A program made the position numbers and the translations under genes. Under the pieces are notes generated by a model, which made no database searches, was not told the origin of the DNA, and was given only the letters and a program-made list of their open reading frames with translations. From Liquidambar formosana (Eukaryota > Streptophyta > Magnoliopsida > Saxifragales > Altingiaceae), in NCBI GenBank assembly GCA_039720395.1, contig JBBPBK010000052.1:248001-312000 (forward strand): a DNA stretch of 64,000 nucleotides. The letters are read 5' to 3'. Below are positions 34,601 to 48,304 of the stretch, in pieces (the stretch's first letter is position 1; each line of letters starts with the position of its first letter).

Positions 34601-37116
34601 AGTAATAAAATAGCCTCCAGGTCAATTTTCCTAATAGTAAGACAAACTAAATTCCCCATACTCTCCTTCGATGTCTCTGTTCTTGCCCAAACACTCTCTC
34701 CTAAAGTTCTATAATATTCAAATTTATCATAACTGAAGCTACTTTATGTCTCTTTTCTACTTGGTTCTCATATCAACACCACCTTGATTTCCTACACTAC
34801 CCAACTTCTTTAATGTAAATGCTACTGTTGAACACAACTGACCACTATGGGTTATCATCACGCATACACTTCAGAAACTCAATTGAGATACCATCTGGCT
34901 TGTAAACCTTACCAGCCTGAACTTTCCCAAAGGTTCTTTCAATTCAAATAAACTAATCCAATAAAATTTCAATGATACCCAATTAATTAAAATTGTTGAT
35001 CCCTTCTAAATCTAAGTATTCTATGTATGTTATATAATTCTTCCACCTTTCATCAACATCCTCAACCTTCATTTAAAATGCCTCCTCCTAAGAATCTACG
35101 TTTTTATGCATCTCTTCCTCAATCCCAAAAGTCTGACTTGCAATAGTAGTAAAAATTCTCCTTAAAGTTAACATTGCCTACTGATCGAACTTATAACAAA
35201 GCCTCTCCATATGTATATCTCTTTAAACTTATCCCTATCTAACTCATAATAAAGGTTACAAAGTACAAACACCTTGGCCTAATCTTCACTTACTATTCTA
35301 AGTTCCCTTTCCAACATAAGTAAATATTTTTCAAATACTTGTAGTTCCTTGACATCTGAAAAGCTTTGTAACGTGATCTCCACACGCCTATTGACACATG
35401 AACTTTATTGGTTTATCAAAACACACACACACAAGAAGTTAGAAGTTTAAAACTTTATATACATGCTCTCAATGGTACTCCACAGGAGTATTAAATAAAA
35501 ATTAAGGCTTGAAATAGAACAGAACTTGCATACCAGCAGTAAACGAGAATCTTCCATCTATTAAATCTAAAAGTAAGAAAACTAACAATAAAAGCATAGT
35601 ATTTATGTGTCAAATTAACAAGAACTACCTTCAGACGCTGTGAAAGATCCTTGAAACCCTGCACAAGCTGAGGCCATAGGCGTTCGCGCTTGGAACTCTC
35701 CATCCCCTCCAACTTCCCCATAGCCTCTGCCCACATGATCTGGGAATGCAAACTATTCCCCAAGTTAGCCAACAAAAAAAAGGGCTCCAATATATATATT
35801 TGGTTTTTTGGGTTGGGGGGGGGGGGGGGGGGGGGGATAAGAAAAAAACCCAACAAATCAACCAAAAAAAAAAAGTGAATTAATGAACTCACATCTGATA
35901 CACCAGCAGGCTTCACCCTGAATTGCGGATCAGTCACACTGAACAACAAATGCTGCAAACAAACACACATCTCGTAAACCTCAAAAACCCTAGTGCTCTT
36001 ATTTATTTTTTATTAACGATTAGGGGTATCCCAAGACTTACTCCCACCGAGGTTTCAGCTCAGACTAATCCCCTAATGGCCCATACCCACACAGGTAATG
36101 ATAGCTGCAAGGAGTTAAAATGATGACCTCTGGGGAGCACAACTAGGGCCTGACCGCTCAACCAACCCCACAGGGGCACCCTAATTCTCTATTTGATCAA
36201 TGAGAAAATGCAGTAAAAGAAAAGAAATTAGGCCTTTGGATTTCAAATTCTCCATTGTTTAGACCCAACAAAACAAAAACCTTCATGAAACTGAACCTAA
36301 TACAACTACACCACTTGACCACTTAGTTGAGGTAAGCTTTTAAATTTTCGAAACCAAAACATAAAAGGATAATAATAATAATAATAATTCGAGATCTCCT
36401 TTTCTTTTCTTCTACTTTCCTTTCCTCAGTTTTCTCAGCAACCAAAGGGAAGGAAAAAAAAAACATTAGCGTGAAGCCGACCTATTCAAAAATTGCAAAA
36501 AGAAGAAGAAAGAACAATAAAACGAACCTTAAAAGCATGCTTAGGGTTCCCAGGCTCGTCCTTGTAAGCATCAACAATGGCCTATTAAAAAGGAAAAAAC
36601 AAATGTAAAGTAACAAAGAAGACCCCAAATTCTAACATAATATACATGTGTGTGTATGTGAGAGAGAGTTAAGAGATAGGGTTTTGGATTGAAGCTCACT
36701 TGAATGTCACGATCGGCAAGGGAGAAAGGAAGAGGAGCGACGGGAGCCATTTGAGTAGTCAACTGAGCATTAGGAAAAGAGAGAGGCGTCGACTGAGCGA
36801 AAGGAGTGGACTGCGGTGCGGCGAACGGAGTCTGAAAGCCGAGATTACCACCAGAACTCGGTTGCTGTTGAAACAGGGGAGTCTGTTGGTGCTGCTGCTG
36901 CTGCTGCGGTTGTTGAGAGAATGGAGTGGAGAAGAGGGACGAACCGAAGCCAGTGGCAAACGACGGTGTGGATGGGGTTCCGAATGCCGGCGTGGATGAC
37001 GGCGTGCCGAAGGCGGGAGTCGAGGATGGCGTGCCGAAGTTGGAGGATGGAGTGCCGAAGGCGGGGGTGGAGGATGGGGTTCCGAAGGCGGAGGAAGAGG
37101 CCTGAGCTCCGAACAT
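31634..37116 (-). CDS. NUP54: Nuclear pore complex protein NUP54
   Basis: FG nucleoporin of the central channel, which pairs with NUP62 and NUP58 to form the transport barrier. Nine exons: 36700-37116, 36528-36581, 35893-35952, 35629-35739, 33121-33186, 32933-33019, 32412-32513, 32166-32315 and 31634-31750, all phase 0 with GT-AG introns; 387 aa. The N-terminal 120 residues are FG repeats of the form AFGTPSSTP followed by Gln-rich text. The conserved domain starts near QLTTQMAPVAPLPFSLADRD and continues through HLLFSVTDPQFRVKP and LWPQLVQGFKDLSQRLK. The C-terminal half is helical coiled coil (QSNVKMLQRHFQADTLPRIQ, LEGKGYRLPL, STKIQEQSLADMQ). The start MFGAQ at 37116 follows family practice; an in-frame ATG 48 bp upstream is also possible. 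Length fits plant NUP54. Intron 4 holds RTE LINE debris and intron 2 a SINE. Confidence 0.96.
33790..35330 (-). pseudogene. Decayed RTE-type LINE in NUP54 intron 4
   Basis: On the minus strand near 34850-34930 the text reads as GKVQAGKVYKPDGISIEF and LKCMRDD, matching the reverse-transcriptase motif region (KAGKxxGPDGIPIE) of plant RTE LINEs, with stops nearby. Further weak matches follow (ERVFGQEQRHRR near 34680). It is heavily mutated, lies in the same orientation as NUP54, and its boundaries are approximate. Confidence 0.5.
35815..35837 (+). repeat. Poly-G run in NUP54 intron 3
   Basis: About 21 G residues within the intron 35740-35892, close to exon 3. Confidence 0.8.
36003..36182 (-). 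mobile_element. tRNA-derived SINE in NUP54 intron 2
   Basis: On the minus strand there is an A-box-like GGTTGGTTGAGCGGTCAGG, a B-box-like AGGTCATCATTTTAACTCC, then the family core TAGGGGATTAGTCTGAGCTG and the tail GGGATACCCCTAATCG with an A/T-rich end. It is the best preserved copy of the SINE family also seen near 1.3, 8.7, 11.6 and 25.1 kb. Confidence 0.65.
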
Positions 37117-38808
37117 TGTTGCGGAGGAAGAGGATAGAGTTGATAACCTCGGGGGTTTAAGCAAAAGCCGCCATTTTTTTACGGGCTTGAAATTTTACAG
37201 CTTGAGAGCCCCCTCGCCTCTTCTTTAGTTGAGTTCAGCGTTTTTTGGAGGAAGGGAAAGCAGCGAGAGTTAGGAGGTGTTTGGATGCGAGAAACTGTTC
37301 GGTCGTGTTTTGCCTTTTCTGATTTCAATTTTTCCTGCCACCTAAAATGAGAAAACTAGGGAAGGCAAGTGGCAGACGATGCACTTAACCAGTGCTGTCT
37401 GAAAAAATTGTAAGCGCTTCGACAAGATAGTTCTTCTTCTTTTCTCTTTTTTTTCTTTAATTTATTTCAATTATTATAATTATCTTTCCGTTTTTTTTTT
37501 TTAATTTTATTTATAATATACAAACCTTGAGGTCTTCGGACCTGACTGACCTAGCTCAGAGATGGTCAGCACTAGAGAAAAACTTCTATGTAACTGTGAT
37601 ATGATCAGATGATGTCACAAGTTAATAAGAATCAAATAAAGTGAGATTGTTGGTATACTTTTTGACCCCATAATCCCATTTTGTTTAATCCCCCAACTTG
37701 TGACATTACCTAGCCATGTCACAAGTACATGGAAGACCCACTTCCAGACTGACCTTTCCACCATGAATTTTTTGAAAAACTTGAGGAGGCCAAACTCTCA
37801 TTTGGGCTCTTAGCTTCCATCTCCAGTCTCCTATTCTCCATTTTTCTCCGGTTGATAAATTTGTAACGAGCTAGCCATACATATTGTTCTCGTTTTTTGG
37901 AAATCTTCATGAATTTTTAAATGTTTTCTCAAGTTATTTTTTCAATTGGATATAACTATTTTCTTAAGATCTTGTTATTGAATTTTTTTTGTGAACGATT
38001 GACTATCACTATGCGTGTGGTTTCTCTTATGATTTGCAGCACATATGATCTGTGTTCTACTAGCGTTAATGGTGAGGTGGGTAGGATAAAGGTTCGACAG
38101 TCAAGGCAATATCGATGTAGTGGGAGCTAGAGCTGCCGTGAAAGTGAATGTTGCTTAATTGCGATGGACTTTCAATTGTTGCTTTATTTTCTGAAGGGAA
38201 TGGAATGTTTTCTTGTATATATGAGCTAAAAAAGTTCGTTGTAATTTTTGCATGTGTGAGCCTATACAGGCATGTAATTTTTGCAAAGAATTAAGCCTTT
38301 ACAGGCATGTAACTAGTGCTGAATGTTGGCTTTATTTTCTTCCCCCTTTTTTTTGGAAAAATTGAACTTTGTTCGCATTCAGAAAATTGCACTGAAAATT
38401 TTTTTTAAAAAAGGCAACTTACTGCCCATTTATATATGCCCGCCCATTTGCACATTACCCATTGAAAGTTGTAATTTTTGCCAACATTTTCCCTTGAAAG
38501 TGCTATTATTAATCACGCTTTAAGGCCTTAATTTAAGGGCAAAATCACACTTTAAGACCTTAATTTAAGGGTTTTTTATTGCCCTTATTTCACTGCTATT
38601 CAAAATAATTACCCACCCCAAATACAACTCATTTCCACCGATATTTCACAAACAATATCTCCACCAAAGCAATGTTGCTGCACAATTAATCAAAGCACCA
38701 ACTCCCAAGAATTGTAGCATAATTGCATATATTAATTTATTCAATTAATGTTTTTGTTTAAATTTATTATGTACAAGATTGAGACCAGAAACATATCTCA
38801 CCAGATGG
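37117..38808. other. NUP54 upstream region and ClpX 3' flank
   Basis: The 1.7 kb between the NUP54 start and the ClpX stop. It includes the NUP54 leader (37117-37260) and a tandem pair of a 26-bp-like sequence around CTTTAAGGCCTTAATTTAAG (38517-38570). I see no further gene. Confidence 0.45.
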
Positions 38809-40315
38809 TCACATGCTGGCTACAATTTTAGGAGGCTCTGCTTCCACTTCAGGTTCTGCATCGGACCCCTCCACATTTGTCTAGAACATAACATCAAAGC
38901 ATTAGCTTCTTAAAAATAAAAAATAAATGGATAGCAATGTGAACAATATTTAGCTTAGAAGATATTCAGTTATACACACCTCTAAATTCTTCAATTTGTG
39001 TTGTGAAAGATACTGGTCCAATGCACCCTTGCCATAAAGGATTTTAGCTCCACACCCACGTCCCTCAGATCCAACTGCCTCTTCATCAACTACAACAGCA
39101 TCTATAATATCATTGCCCGTTCTAACATCTGGAATCTGCAAAAGGTTCAAGATAAGCTGTCATTTTAAAGTTACAAAATATCAAAATATTTCACAAACTC
39201 ATACAGTAGCTCGCTATAAAATAAAATCCACATAAATCTTGGGTGTGTGACAGCCGCTTGCCGCTTTCACAGTAGTGTCTACGCAGAATTAATGCAGAAC
39301 TAGGTCCATGCATAGGACAAAAAAGATTTGCAACTCATCAACAACCAGACATTTATACTGATATATGATCTAGGATTGCCAGTCCACTAATGTCAAAAAC
39401 TTCTACAAACAGAACAGTGATCAAATTCAAAACAAATAGGTCATAACATTCCATGGTGTTATCAGGAACCCAGAACAGCCCATATTGAGCCTTATTATAC
39501 TTAATACCAAGTTAAGGTCAACAAAAGGAGATATCACAAACCTCGTACATAGCGTCCATTAAAATATTCTCCAATATAGATCGTAAGCCCCGGGCACCAG
39601 TATTTTTAGCTATTGCCTTTTTAGCAATTAGTCTCAAAGCATTTTCCGTGATATGCAGCTTAACCTGAGAACACAAACATAGGTCAATCAAGTTGGGTCA
39701 GACATATTCATGTTCTCTGAGCAAAAAAGCGTAGCAAAATATGCTTGGAAACAACATGGACAATGAATTCCTTGAATCTCATTGAACAGGCAAGACTAGC
39801 ATCAAGTATGCATAGAATCAACATTTAAAATCAAATGGATGATTTCCTGAAAAATATCTAGGAAGAAGAGAGATCCGTGAAGAAAAACTTACTCCATTCA
39901 TTTGAAACAGCTTTTTGTACTGCTTCCCTAGGGAATTTTTTGGCTCTGTAAGCACCTACAAAACAAATCATTATTGCTTGTAAGAAGCTGCATAGGAAGC
40001 TGTTTATAATGGCATTTAATAAGAAACTGACAAAATCTTAAAACATTAGCATTTTTTAATAATTAGGTTGAACAATAAATAAACCATATATGCCCAAACA
40101 TATTTCTGGCAGGAACAAGGAGGACGAGTGATCAAAAATTTATGGCATGTGCTCATACTTTCCTTCAGAGAACACCTATTTGATTAATTATAGGTGCAGT
40201 TCTCTCTCAGAGATGCATCATCAAAAATTTAATATTTTTCAAAATAAAAAGTAAAAAGTTGTGGCATGAAAAGAAACTGGTTGTAAATATGAGAATAATA
40301 AAACACAATTGTTTC

Positions 40316-40349
<34 letters not shown>

Positions 40350-42061
40350 CTTCTAAAATACTACCTCAACAAGTTGATTCTCGGTGAGAGCTGACAAACT
40401 AACAAGGATTGGAAATCGTCCAACAAATTCAGGTATCAAACCATATGATATGAGATCACTGCTTTCAACCTACAAAGGACAACACAGTTCATACATAATG
40501 TCAATATATAACGTTCTTCAGTGTATGATTTGCAAAAAGCTGGATGTTCTTTAAAGAAGGCTACAAGGTTTTACTTGTAAGTTGAGGTCTGGTGTGCACT
40601 TACAGTCTCCAATAAAGACGATGCTACAGCAGCACTAGATAGACCGCCAATCCTCATGTTTGCACGTACTGGAGCACCAAACCCAATAGAAGAATCTTGA
40701 CGCCTGAAATGGATGCCAAACACTTCAAGTTGTACCAAAGCTCCCCAGAGATAATACCATAAAAAGAAGATAAAAATGTAAAATTTTTAAACATATAACC
40801 TTTCTGAGATTGTTTTCTCTAAGTCAATAAAAGCACCCCCACAAATGAAGAGAATATCTTTTGTGTCAATCTGTTAAAAGACATAAACCATAAGAAACTG
40901 ACATTGAAGCTATCATACCTGAATCTATACTACCTATAAAAAGATGAATGTGAAAAAAACTTTTGATTGACAAATATACCCTTATTTTAATTTTTAAATA
41001 CACAACTACCCTTCTGCATATATAGGAAATACAGCAATATAAAACAAATACATTAATAAGAATTCTAAGGAAATTATACAACTACCTTTCTACATATATA
41101 GGAAATATAGCAATATAAAACACATACCTTAATAAGAATTCTAAGGAAACTATAATTCGTATAATAATTAAATAAAACCAAACCCAGATAGGAATTCTAA
41201 GGAAACGGAAACTATAATTCGTATTTTTTTTACAGCATCAAGGTCCCTCGACAACCCATTGCATGTTTTCTTTGCAAGGAGTTTCTATAACAATCAAAAA
41301 CCCCATGGATGGAGTTTGAGGGGTGAGGTTACTCAGTGGATGATGGGGAGAGCGAGTAAAGGAGAGGAAACTATGGTTGAGGGATATGGAAACAATGGAT
41401 GAAGTGTTCGTGAATTGTGATGATGATTTAAGGGCATTTTTGTCCTTTAATGCAATATAAGAGAAAGAGGGAAGTGCGAGAAGTCCTCCATGGAGCGCGA
41501 ATAGCGCTGGCCAAAATAAAAACCAAACGGTGAATGTAATTTTGAGGAGAAGGAGACGTGACCAATGGTTCCAACAGAGATACCCTTGTTACTGAGGGTA
41601 TGCCCAGAACACAGGTCTGGCATGTGTTGTAGTACCCCACTATAATATCGTCCTATACCACACCCCACACTTTCTTTCTATCTATTTTTTATTTTATTTT
41701 ATTTTATTTTTTTACAAACTAGCTGACATTTTAAATGATAATAATTATATATAAAAAAAAACACACACCTTAATAAGAATTTTAAGGAAACTATACAACT
41801 ACCCTTCTGCATATATAGGAAATATAGCAATATAAAACACATATCTTAATAAGAATTCAAAGGAAATTATAATTTGTATAATAATTAAATAAAACCAAAC
41901 CTAGATAGGAATTCTAAGGAAACAGAAACTATAATTCGCATATAATAAATAAACAGCCGGATTGTAAATTCCACTTTCTCCATCAAGAGTAGCTTCAGCC
42001 TTCTCCCCACCTTTTCCATTAACAGCGACTTCTTCCTTCTCTGGTAAGTTTTGCTTTGCAA

Positions 42062-42111
<50 letters not shown>

Positions 42112-45100
42112 TACTGTACTGGAAATTTGTTGAGTTGGGTTTTGATTTGAATGCTAATAATCACATTAGTTTTATTTAATTTTGTTTCTCTGAGAAATTA
42201 ATTTTATGCAATCATATTTCATTTAAATTCTATATATCATTCCTAGGATTTTTTTTATTCAAGTTTTTGGTTTTGTATTTTTTATTTTTGTTGCGAGTAT
42301 TTTCACTTACTTTTGATTACTTTTGATTTGATTTGTAGAGTTTCATAAACAATTTGCTAAAATGTTTTTGTGTTTGAATGCTAAACCCTTTATTTTACGT
42401 AGTAAATCATCTAATTATATTTTTTCTTTTGATGAAAAATTGCTTTTGGAAATATCCGATGGGAATTAAAAAGCTATTTTTATATGCTCATTCTCTTTCT
42501 AATTTTTTTCTTACTGATAAAAAATCCCTTGTAAGAGGTATGTAATTTATTTTATTATTTTTTTTAAATGCTCAATCTCTATGTTGTCTTTCTGATTTTT
42601 TCTTGGAGATTAAAATTTCATTCTCAAGACTACACTGTTGGGTGATTTGAGGGGTGGGCCGGAGAACAAGGGCCTTAGGTTTCTAAATGTTCTTGATGAG
42701 GCATCTTGCCTTATTTTTTTATTTGTAATTTTTCCCATTTTTTGAATCCTATGATTAGTTTTCGTGCTGTGTTATCTTTGGTTGTTTCAATTAATGGGAT
42801 GTTGAGTTCCAATGATGCATTATAGAATGTCTCGCTACAAAGTGGGGATCCATAGATTTTTCAGCCAAAAAATAAAAAATAAAAAATAAAAAAATAAAGA
42901 AGTTGAAGAGAGGTAGTAGTAAAGTTTTATTTGGATGAAATGAAATAATATCCCATGATAGTAATATGGTGTTAGGACTCTTATCTTTTTTAGCATGTAC
43001 TTATTCTTTAAGTGATCCAAAATGTATTAGAATTTGTTGATGTGTAAATCACATTATATAAACTACTAATTCATTAATAAATTTAGTCTATTCTTTTGGA
43101 TATAATTTCTACGATACAATGGACTTGCCATATGGTTAACAATTCAACCAAATTAAATTCTCTCTAGAGATTAAGTATATACCTTCTCCATTTATTTTGG
43201 TTCTAATTATTCTCCTTTTTACTTCTTCATTGATACGTTTCTTATTGTAGATGTGTAGAAAATTGGTGGATAATGAATAAGTTATTTGTCAAGATTCTTG
43301 ATAGTTACGTGTCATTATATATTAGCATTTATTTCCAGATCATTTGATATACATGGACTAAAACCTTCTACGGAGTAATAAATAATTTCTTAACATCTCA
43401 AATCTTTACACTTGATATGGATTAAATGCTAAAGAACAAATGGCCGCATAACCTTCCTTAAGTAAATAAAGTTTATATTTAATCGATCTAGACAATATTG
43501 AAGAGATAATTACCACTAGATGAGGAGCTATGCTACATGAAAAGGGTCAATCCCTATTCAAACTAAAAAAGATCTTGGGAAGCATCGATCTTTTATGTAT
43601 TTATTTAGGAAAAATAATTCATGATCTTTAAATCATTTTATTATTGACAAAAAATCCACGTGCAACGCACATGTGCAATAACTAGTATTATTAAAAAGAC
43701 AAACAATAAGAAACCGACTTTTCTTATTATCTTACAAGTACATTTCCTTGAACATTAAAACATTTCAAATTTGTACTGTAAACCACAGTGCATAGATACC
43801 TGAATATTGTCACCTCTTGGGTGCTTTCGAGCTCCCTTCTCTGGGACATTGACGACCTAGATCAGAACGTGCTCCATAGATCAGAATATGACGGTTCAAC
43901 AATTCAATTTTCACCAAAGTGAATCAATAATGCAAGAGACAGCTCCACCAGTTATCAGAGTTCATAGATAAAATATATTGCACGGTTGAGTCAGCAACTT
44001 CAATGCAGGACACAAGAAAAAAAAAACAACAAAAATAATTTTGGGGGGAGAGGGGGGGGGGGTTTACTTGCATTAAGTCATTTGAACTCTACTTTTAAAA
44101 ATGAAAAAAAAAAAATCAATCCAAATAAAAGGATGAACCATTCCAAATCTAGTCAGCAAACTTCAAGGACTCTTAAGATGAAGGTTTTAAACACAAGGAA
44201 ATAAAAATAAAGTCCCTAGCCAACACCAGAGGAGAAAAAGATCAAATCGTCTCATCAAGCCTTGCATGTGCATATTAATCTGGAAAATGAGGGGTTACAT
44301 TGTTCAAAGAAACAGAATGGATCCCAAGATTCAATCAAGTTTCTAATTATTTGGTCCAGTTATCAAAATGAAACTGAATTTAAGGGTACTCAGATGTATG
44401 TTTACATGACCCAGAATTTGGTCAGTCCAGTGCGACTTGGCATGCTGAATTTTTTTTTTGATTTTTAAGAAAAAAACAAATGATTCTACCTTTTTTCTTT
44501 TCATTCGGTTCTTGAGAAAAGCCCAAACAGGCCAATGGGCTACACAATGGGGGTTATATCTCCCTCTTTCCTTAAACCCCCCACCCCAAGGTTTGAAGAC
44601 TCTAACCCAAGACCTCCACCTCGTAAGAGGAGAGAGATACCACCAGGCCACAAGGGGCAGAGGTTATGCATATGATTCTACCTTTACACCATATGCATAG
44701 CCAGTCCTTAGGGGCGCTGCCAATAAGCTATGCAGAGTTCATTCAACAAATAAATGAGGACCACAGTCAAAAAGTTAAATGATACAAAAACAAAAATAAA
44801 AGTAAATTATTTATTGCAGTACACCACACAACTGAAAAGATATGACCAGTCAGTAGGATCTGCTAAGAAGACTTGCTAGGATGAACAAACCAACTAAGTA
44901 GGATCTTCTAATTTGGTTCATTTATGAGAAAGGTTATACAATCACTAGATAGATCCTCTGGCTGCCTCAAGTGCATAATGCTGCCACCATGGTGCCCAAG
45001 GAGAGAGAAGTAATCATGAATTACCTAAGTAGAAGAACAAGAAGTAAAAAGTGTACTTACTGTTCCTTCCAGCATTTTTAGTAATGCCTGCTGGACACCC

Positions 45101-46324
45101 TCCCCTGAGACATCTCTACTAAGATTAAGGCTCTCAGCCTGCAAACAAAATAGAGAACAATGTAGAAAAGAGTGCATTAGAAAGGAATCAAAGACGTAGA
45201 ACATTCTTTCATTCATTGTCAGGTGGCATGGAGTTTATGGTTGCTTACTTTAATCTCTTTGGGTTACATTGGGTCTTGCCTTCTCCTCACAACCTTCTTT
45301 TGGATTGGCGGACTAAGAAGGTGAACAAGAAAACAAAGGTGGTTTGGAATATGGTTCCGCACACCCTCTTTTGGTGTCTTTGGAAGGAGAAGAATCAAAT
45401 AACGTTCGAGGAGAAGGAAGCTTCAGTTTTAGAGCTTAAGTCCTTTTATGTAAAAACCCTTTTTGGTGGTATCATCATTACTCGAATGACCACAATCCCT
45501 CTTTTGTATCTTTTGTAGATTTTCTTAAACTCTAATCAGGGGTTATAATTTTTTTGGCCAGTGCTTGTATATGCCTTATGTACTCATGCTATGCCCTTTT
45601 TCTAATACAAGATTTACTTCATCCAAAAAAAAAAAAAGAAATCTACGCAAATTTATGGATAATCGAGTTCTCAACCATCAAAAAGTGTTAACCTTTTTGG
45701 TAATCTTGTCAACTTCATCAATGTAAACAATACCCTGCTGGGCGGCGGCCACATTGTAGTCAGCAACCTGAGATAACAAGAAAACAGGATCACCAATACA
45801 CAATAAGCATAGTAGATCATATTCGTTCCAACATGTAAGGATCATGTTTGAATTTTAAGGGTGATAAAAAGGTCTAGTAGCTTCACTGAGAGCAGCATAT
45901 GCTACGCTCTTTTTTTTTTTTTTTCTTTTTTTTCCCCCACCTTTTTTTTTTTAAATGAAAGCATGTAAGATAGATTGATATCTAAGTTTCTATTGCAATA
46001 CCCAAGTTTTTCCTCCCTCAACAAACATACACTTATAAGAAAAGAATCAGCCCCATGTAGGAAAAATATAATACTAAATAACATGTTTATACGTTTGGAT
46101 TCATCACTATGAAGATTTTAAGATGAATGGAAGGAAAAACTGTAAAGGTTAGGCAAGAAAATAGCTTTTCAGGAGAAAACACAGAAGCCGCTCACTAGGT
46201 GATAAAAATAAGTACTAATTGAGATTGTTTAAACAAAAGAACAGCAACAAGAAGCAAATGGGAGACCATTGCACGAGGAAAAATCTGAATAAGGAATGGT
46301 AACAACTTAATAACTGAAAATGAG

Positions 46325-46365
<41 letters not shown>

Positions 46366-47620
46366 TATAAGCCTATAACTAAACATATGGCTTCTAATAG
46401 GCTAGAATGAAACCAATTTGTGAGCCCAAACCCAATTAATGGGGCAAGTCCAATGCGGATAATAGGAGAGAGGATCAAAACCCATCCATATTAGTAAGAC
46501 CGGAAAATCTCCCTATGACACCTAGATGACTGAAGGTCCACTAATTATCACTTTATGAACCGAAGGAGCTGCTATTTCAGAAACAAAGACTATATGACTC
46601 CAGCCCATATATAATAACTCTTTAGTCTATTGGAAGTAAAACCAATACACCAAATATCTGCTTTCGATTTTCCAAACCACAGTTTGAGATAAGTTATGCA
46701 CCACAATAAAGGGAAATAAATTAATAAAATAAAATCAACATGTTTAAAGTTGATATGAGGACAAAGAACATCTCAACCATAGCATCTAACGGTAGAATAC
46801 ACAATCCATTATAAAATGCACATATGCAATCAATTATGGAAAGAATTGTTGAACATATTCCAGCACGCACCAAATCTATACCATTTATATAGAATAAGCT
46901 TGAGGAACTTTACCATAAGGAGCTTGTATAATATGGACTCCACATCTTCCCCTACATATCCTGCCTGCACATAAGATTATGTTGTAATGGCCACAACCAA
47001 TCAGATTTTCAATACCAAATTTCCTACTAAATGCGATAGTAACATGTATAAACATAACCTCCAATCTTTAAACAAAGGAATAGACACTAGAAGCAGATGC
47101 TATATTAATATTATTGTAAAAAACTAAAAATTGACATTAAAGGATGACATGCTGCTCTCCAGGCCTCAACTCCTATTTCATATATATATGTGTTAAGTTT
47201 CCAACCTAAAAGCTTAAGATATTAAATGGAGGGACCAACAGGACATTGATTAAATATTGAGTTTAACATCTCTTCATACACCTGTTTGGGCCTTCCACCT
47301 AATAGCTTAGGCTTTTAGGCTAAAAACTTAACAGAGCTTAGGCTATTAGGTTGGAAACTTAACATGGTATCAAAGTATGTCGTTCTTGGGCTGTTTTCGT
47401 TCATGAATCCGTCTTTGTTGTCTACATGATAGGCCCATTTTTATCTTATTAGGCTTGCACGGAAGGGGGAGTGTTGAAAAAATACCACATCCCACATTGG
47501 TTAATTATAATCTTTGACATAGCTTCATATATCTGTTTGGGCCCACCACCTATCAACTTAAGCTTTTAGGTTGGAAACCTAACAATATATATATATATAT
47601 GACGTTTATCTTTGGATTAG

Positions 47621-47652
<32 letters not shown>

Positions 47653-48264
47653 GAGAAAAATGAGAGAATTCTAAAATTGATTAAATCTGGTGTAAAAATG
47701 CAGCAATATAGGATCTTGACATAAGGGAACATGGTATAATAGGCAGAGAAAAATAGAACTTTTTTTCTGGATGAACAGGAAATTTTCACTTTAGGTGTAA
47801 GTGCGTGTAGCGTGTTGGTGTGTTCAAAATTAGATCCAAATTCTGGTGTAGATAGTCATATAAGAACCCTACAAAAGGGGCAACATAGTACAATAGTTAG
47901 AGAAACCTAAACGTTTTTTTATTCTTCTTTTTTTTTTTTTTTTTTTTTTTTTTTCGTTTTTTGATAACGAGGGAACCATCCCATTGCAGGACTTTGGACC
48001 CACCTATAGAACCTAAACCCTCGGGGAGACTAGTGCAGCAACCCACCGCCACAGCCCTCCACTAAAATCTTGGGTTGTCCTAGCGGGGAATTGAACCCGT
48101 GACCATGCGCCCAACCACACAATCACAAGTTCGCCCTTACCAACTTACCAATTGGGCTATCCAAGGGTGGGTTTTATTCTTCTTTTTCTCTCTCTCTTTC
48201 TTTTCTTTTTTTCATTTTGAATGAACGAGGAAGCCTAAGCTTCTTCATTCGCATGCGCGCCACA

Positions 48265-48304
<40 letters not shown>

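Noticed and set aside
36816..37160. Plus-strand frame opposite NUP54 exon 1
   Set aside because: Arg/Trp-rich antisense of FG repeats, no independent support.
48000..48170. Possible tRNA gene with good B box
   Set aside because: No complete cloverleaf or acceptor stem; long body and poly-A tail show a SINE.
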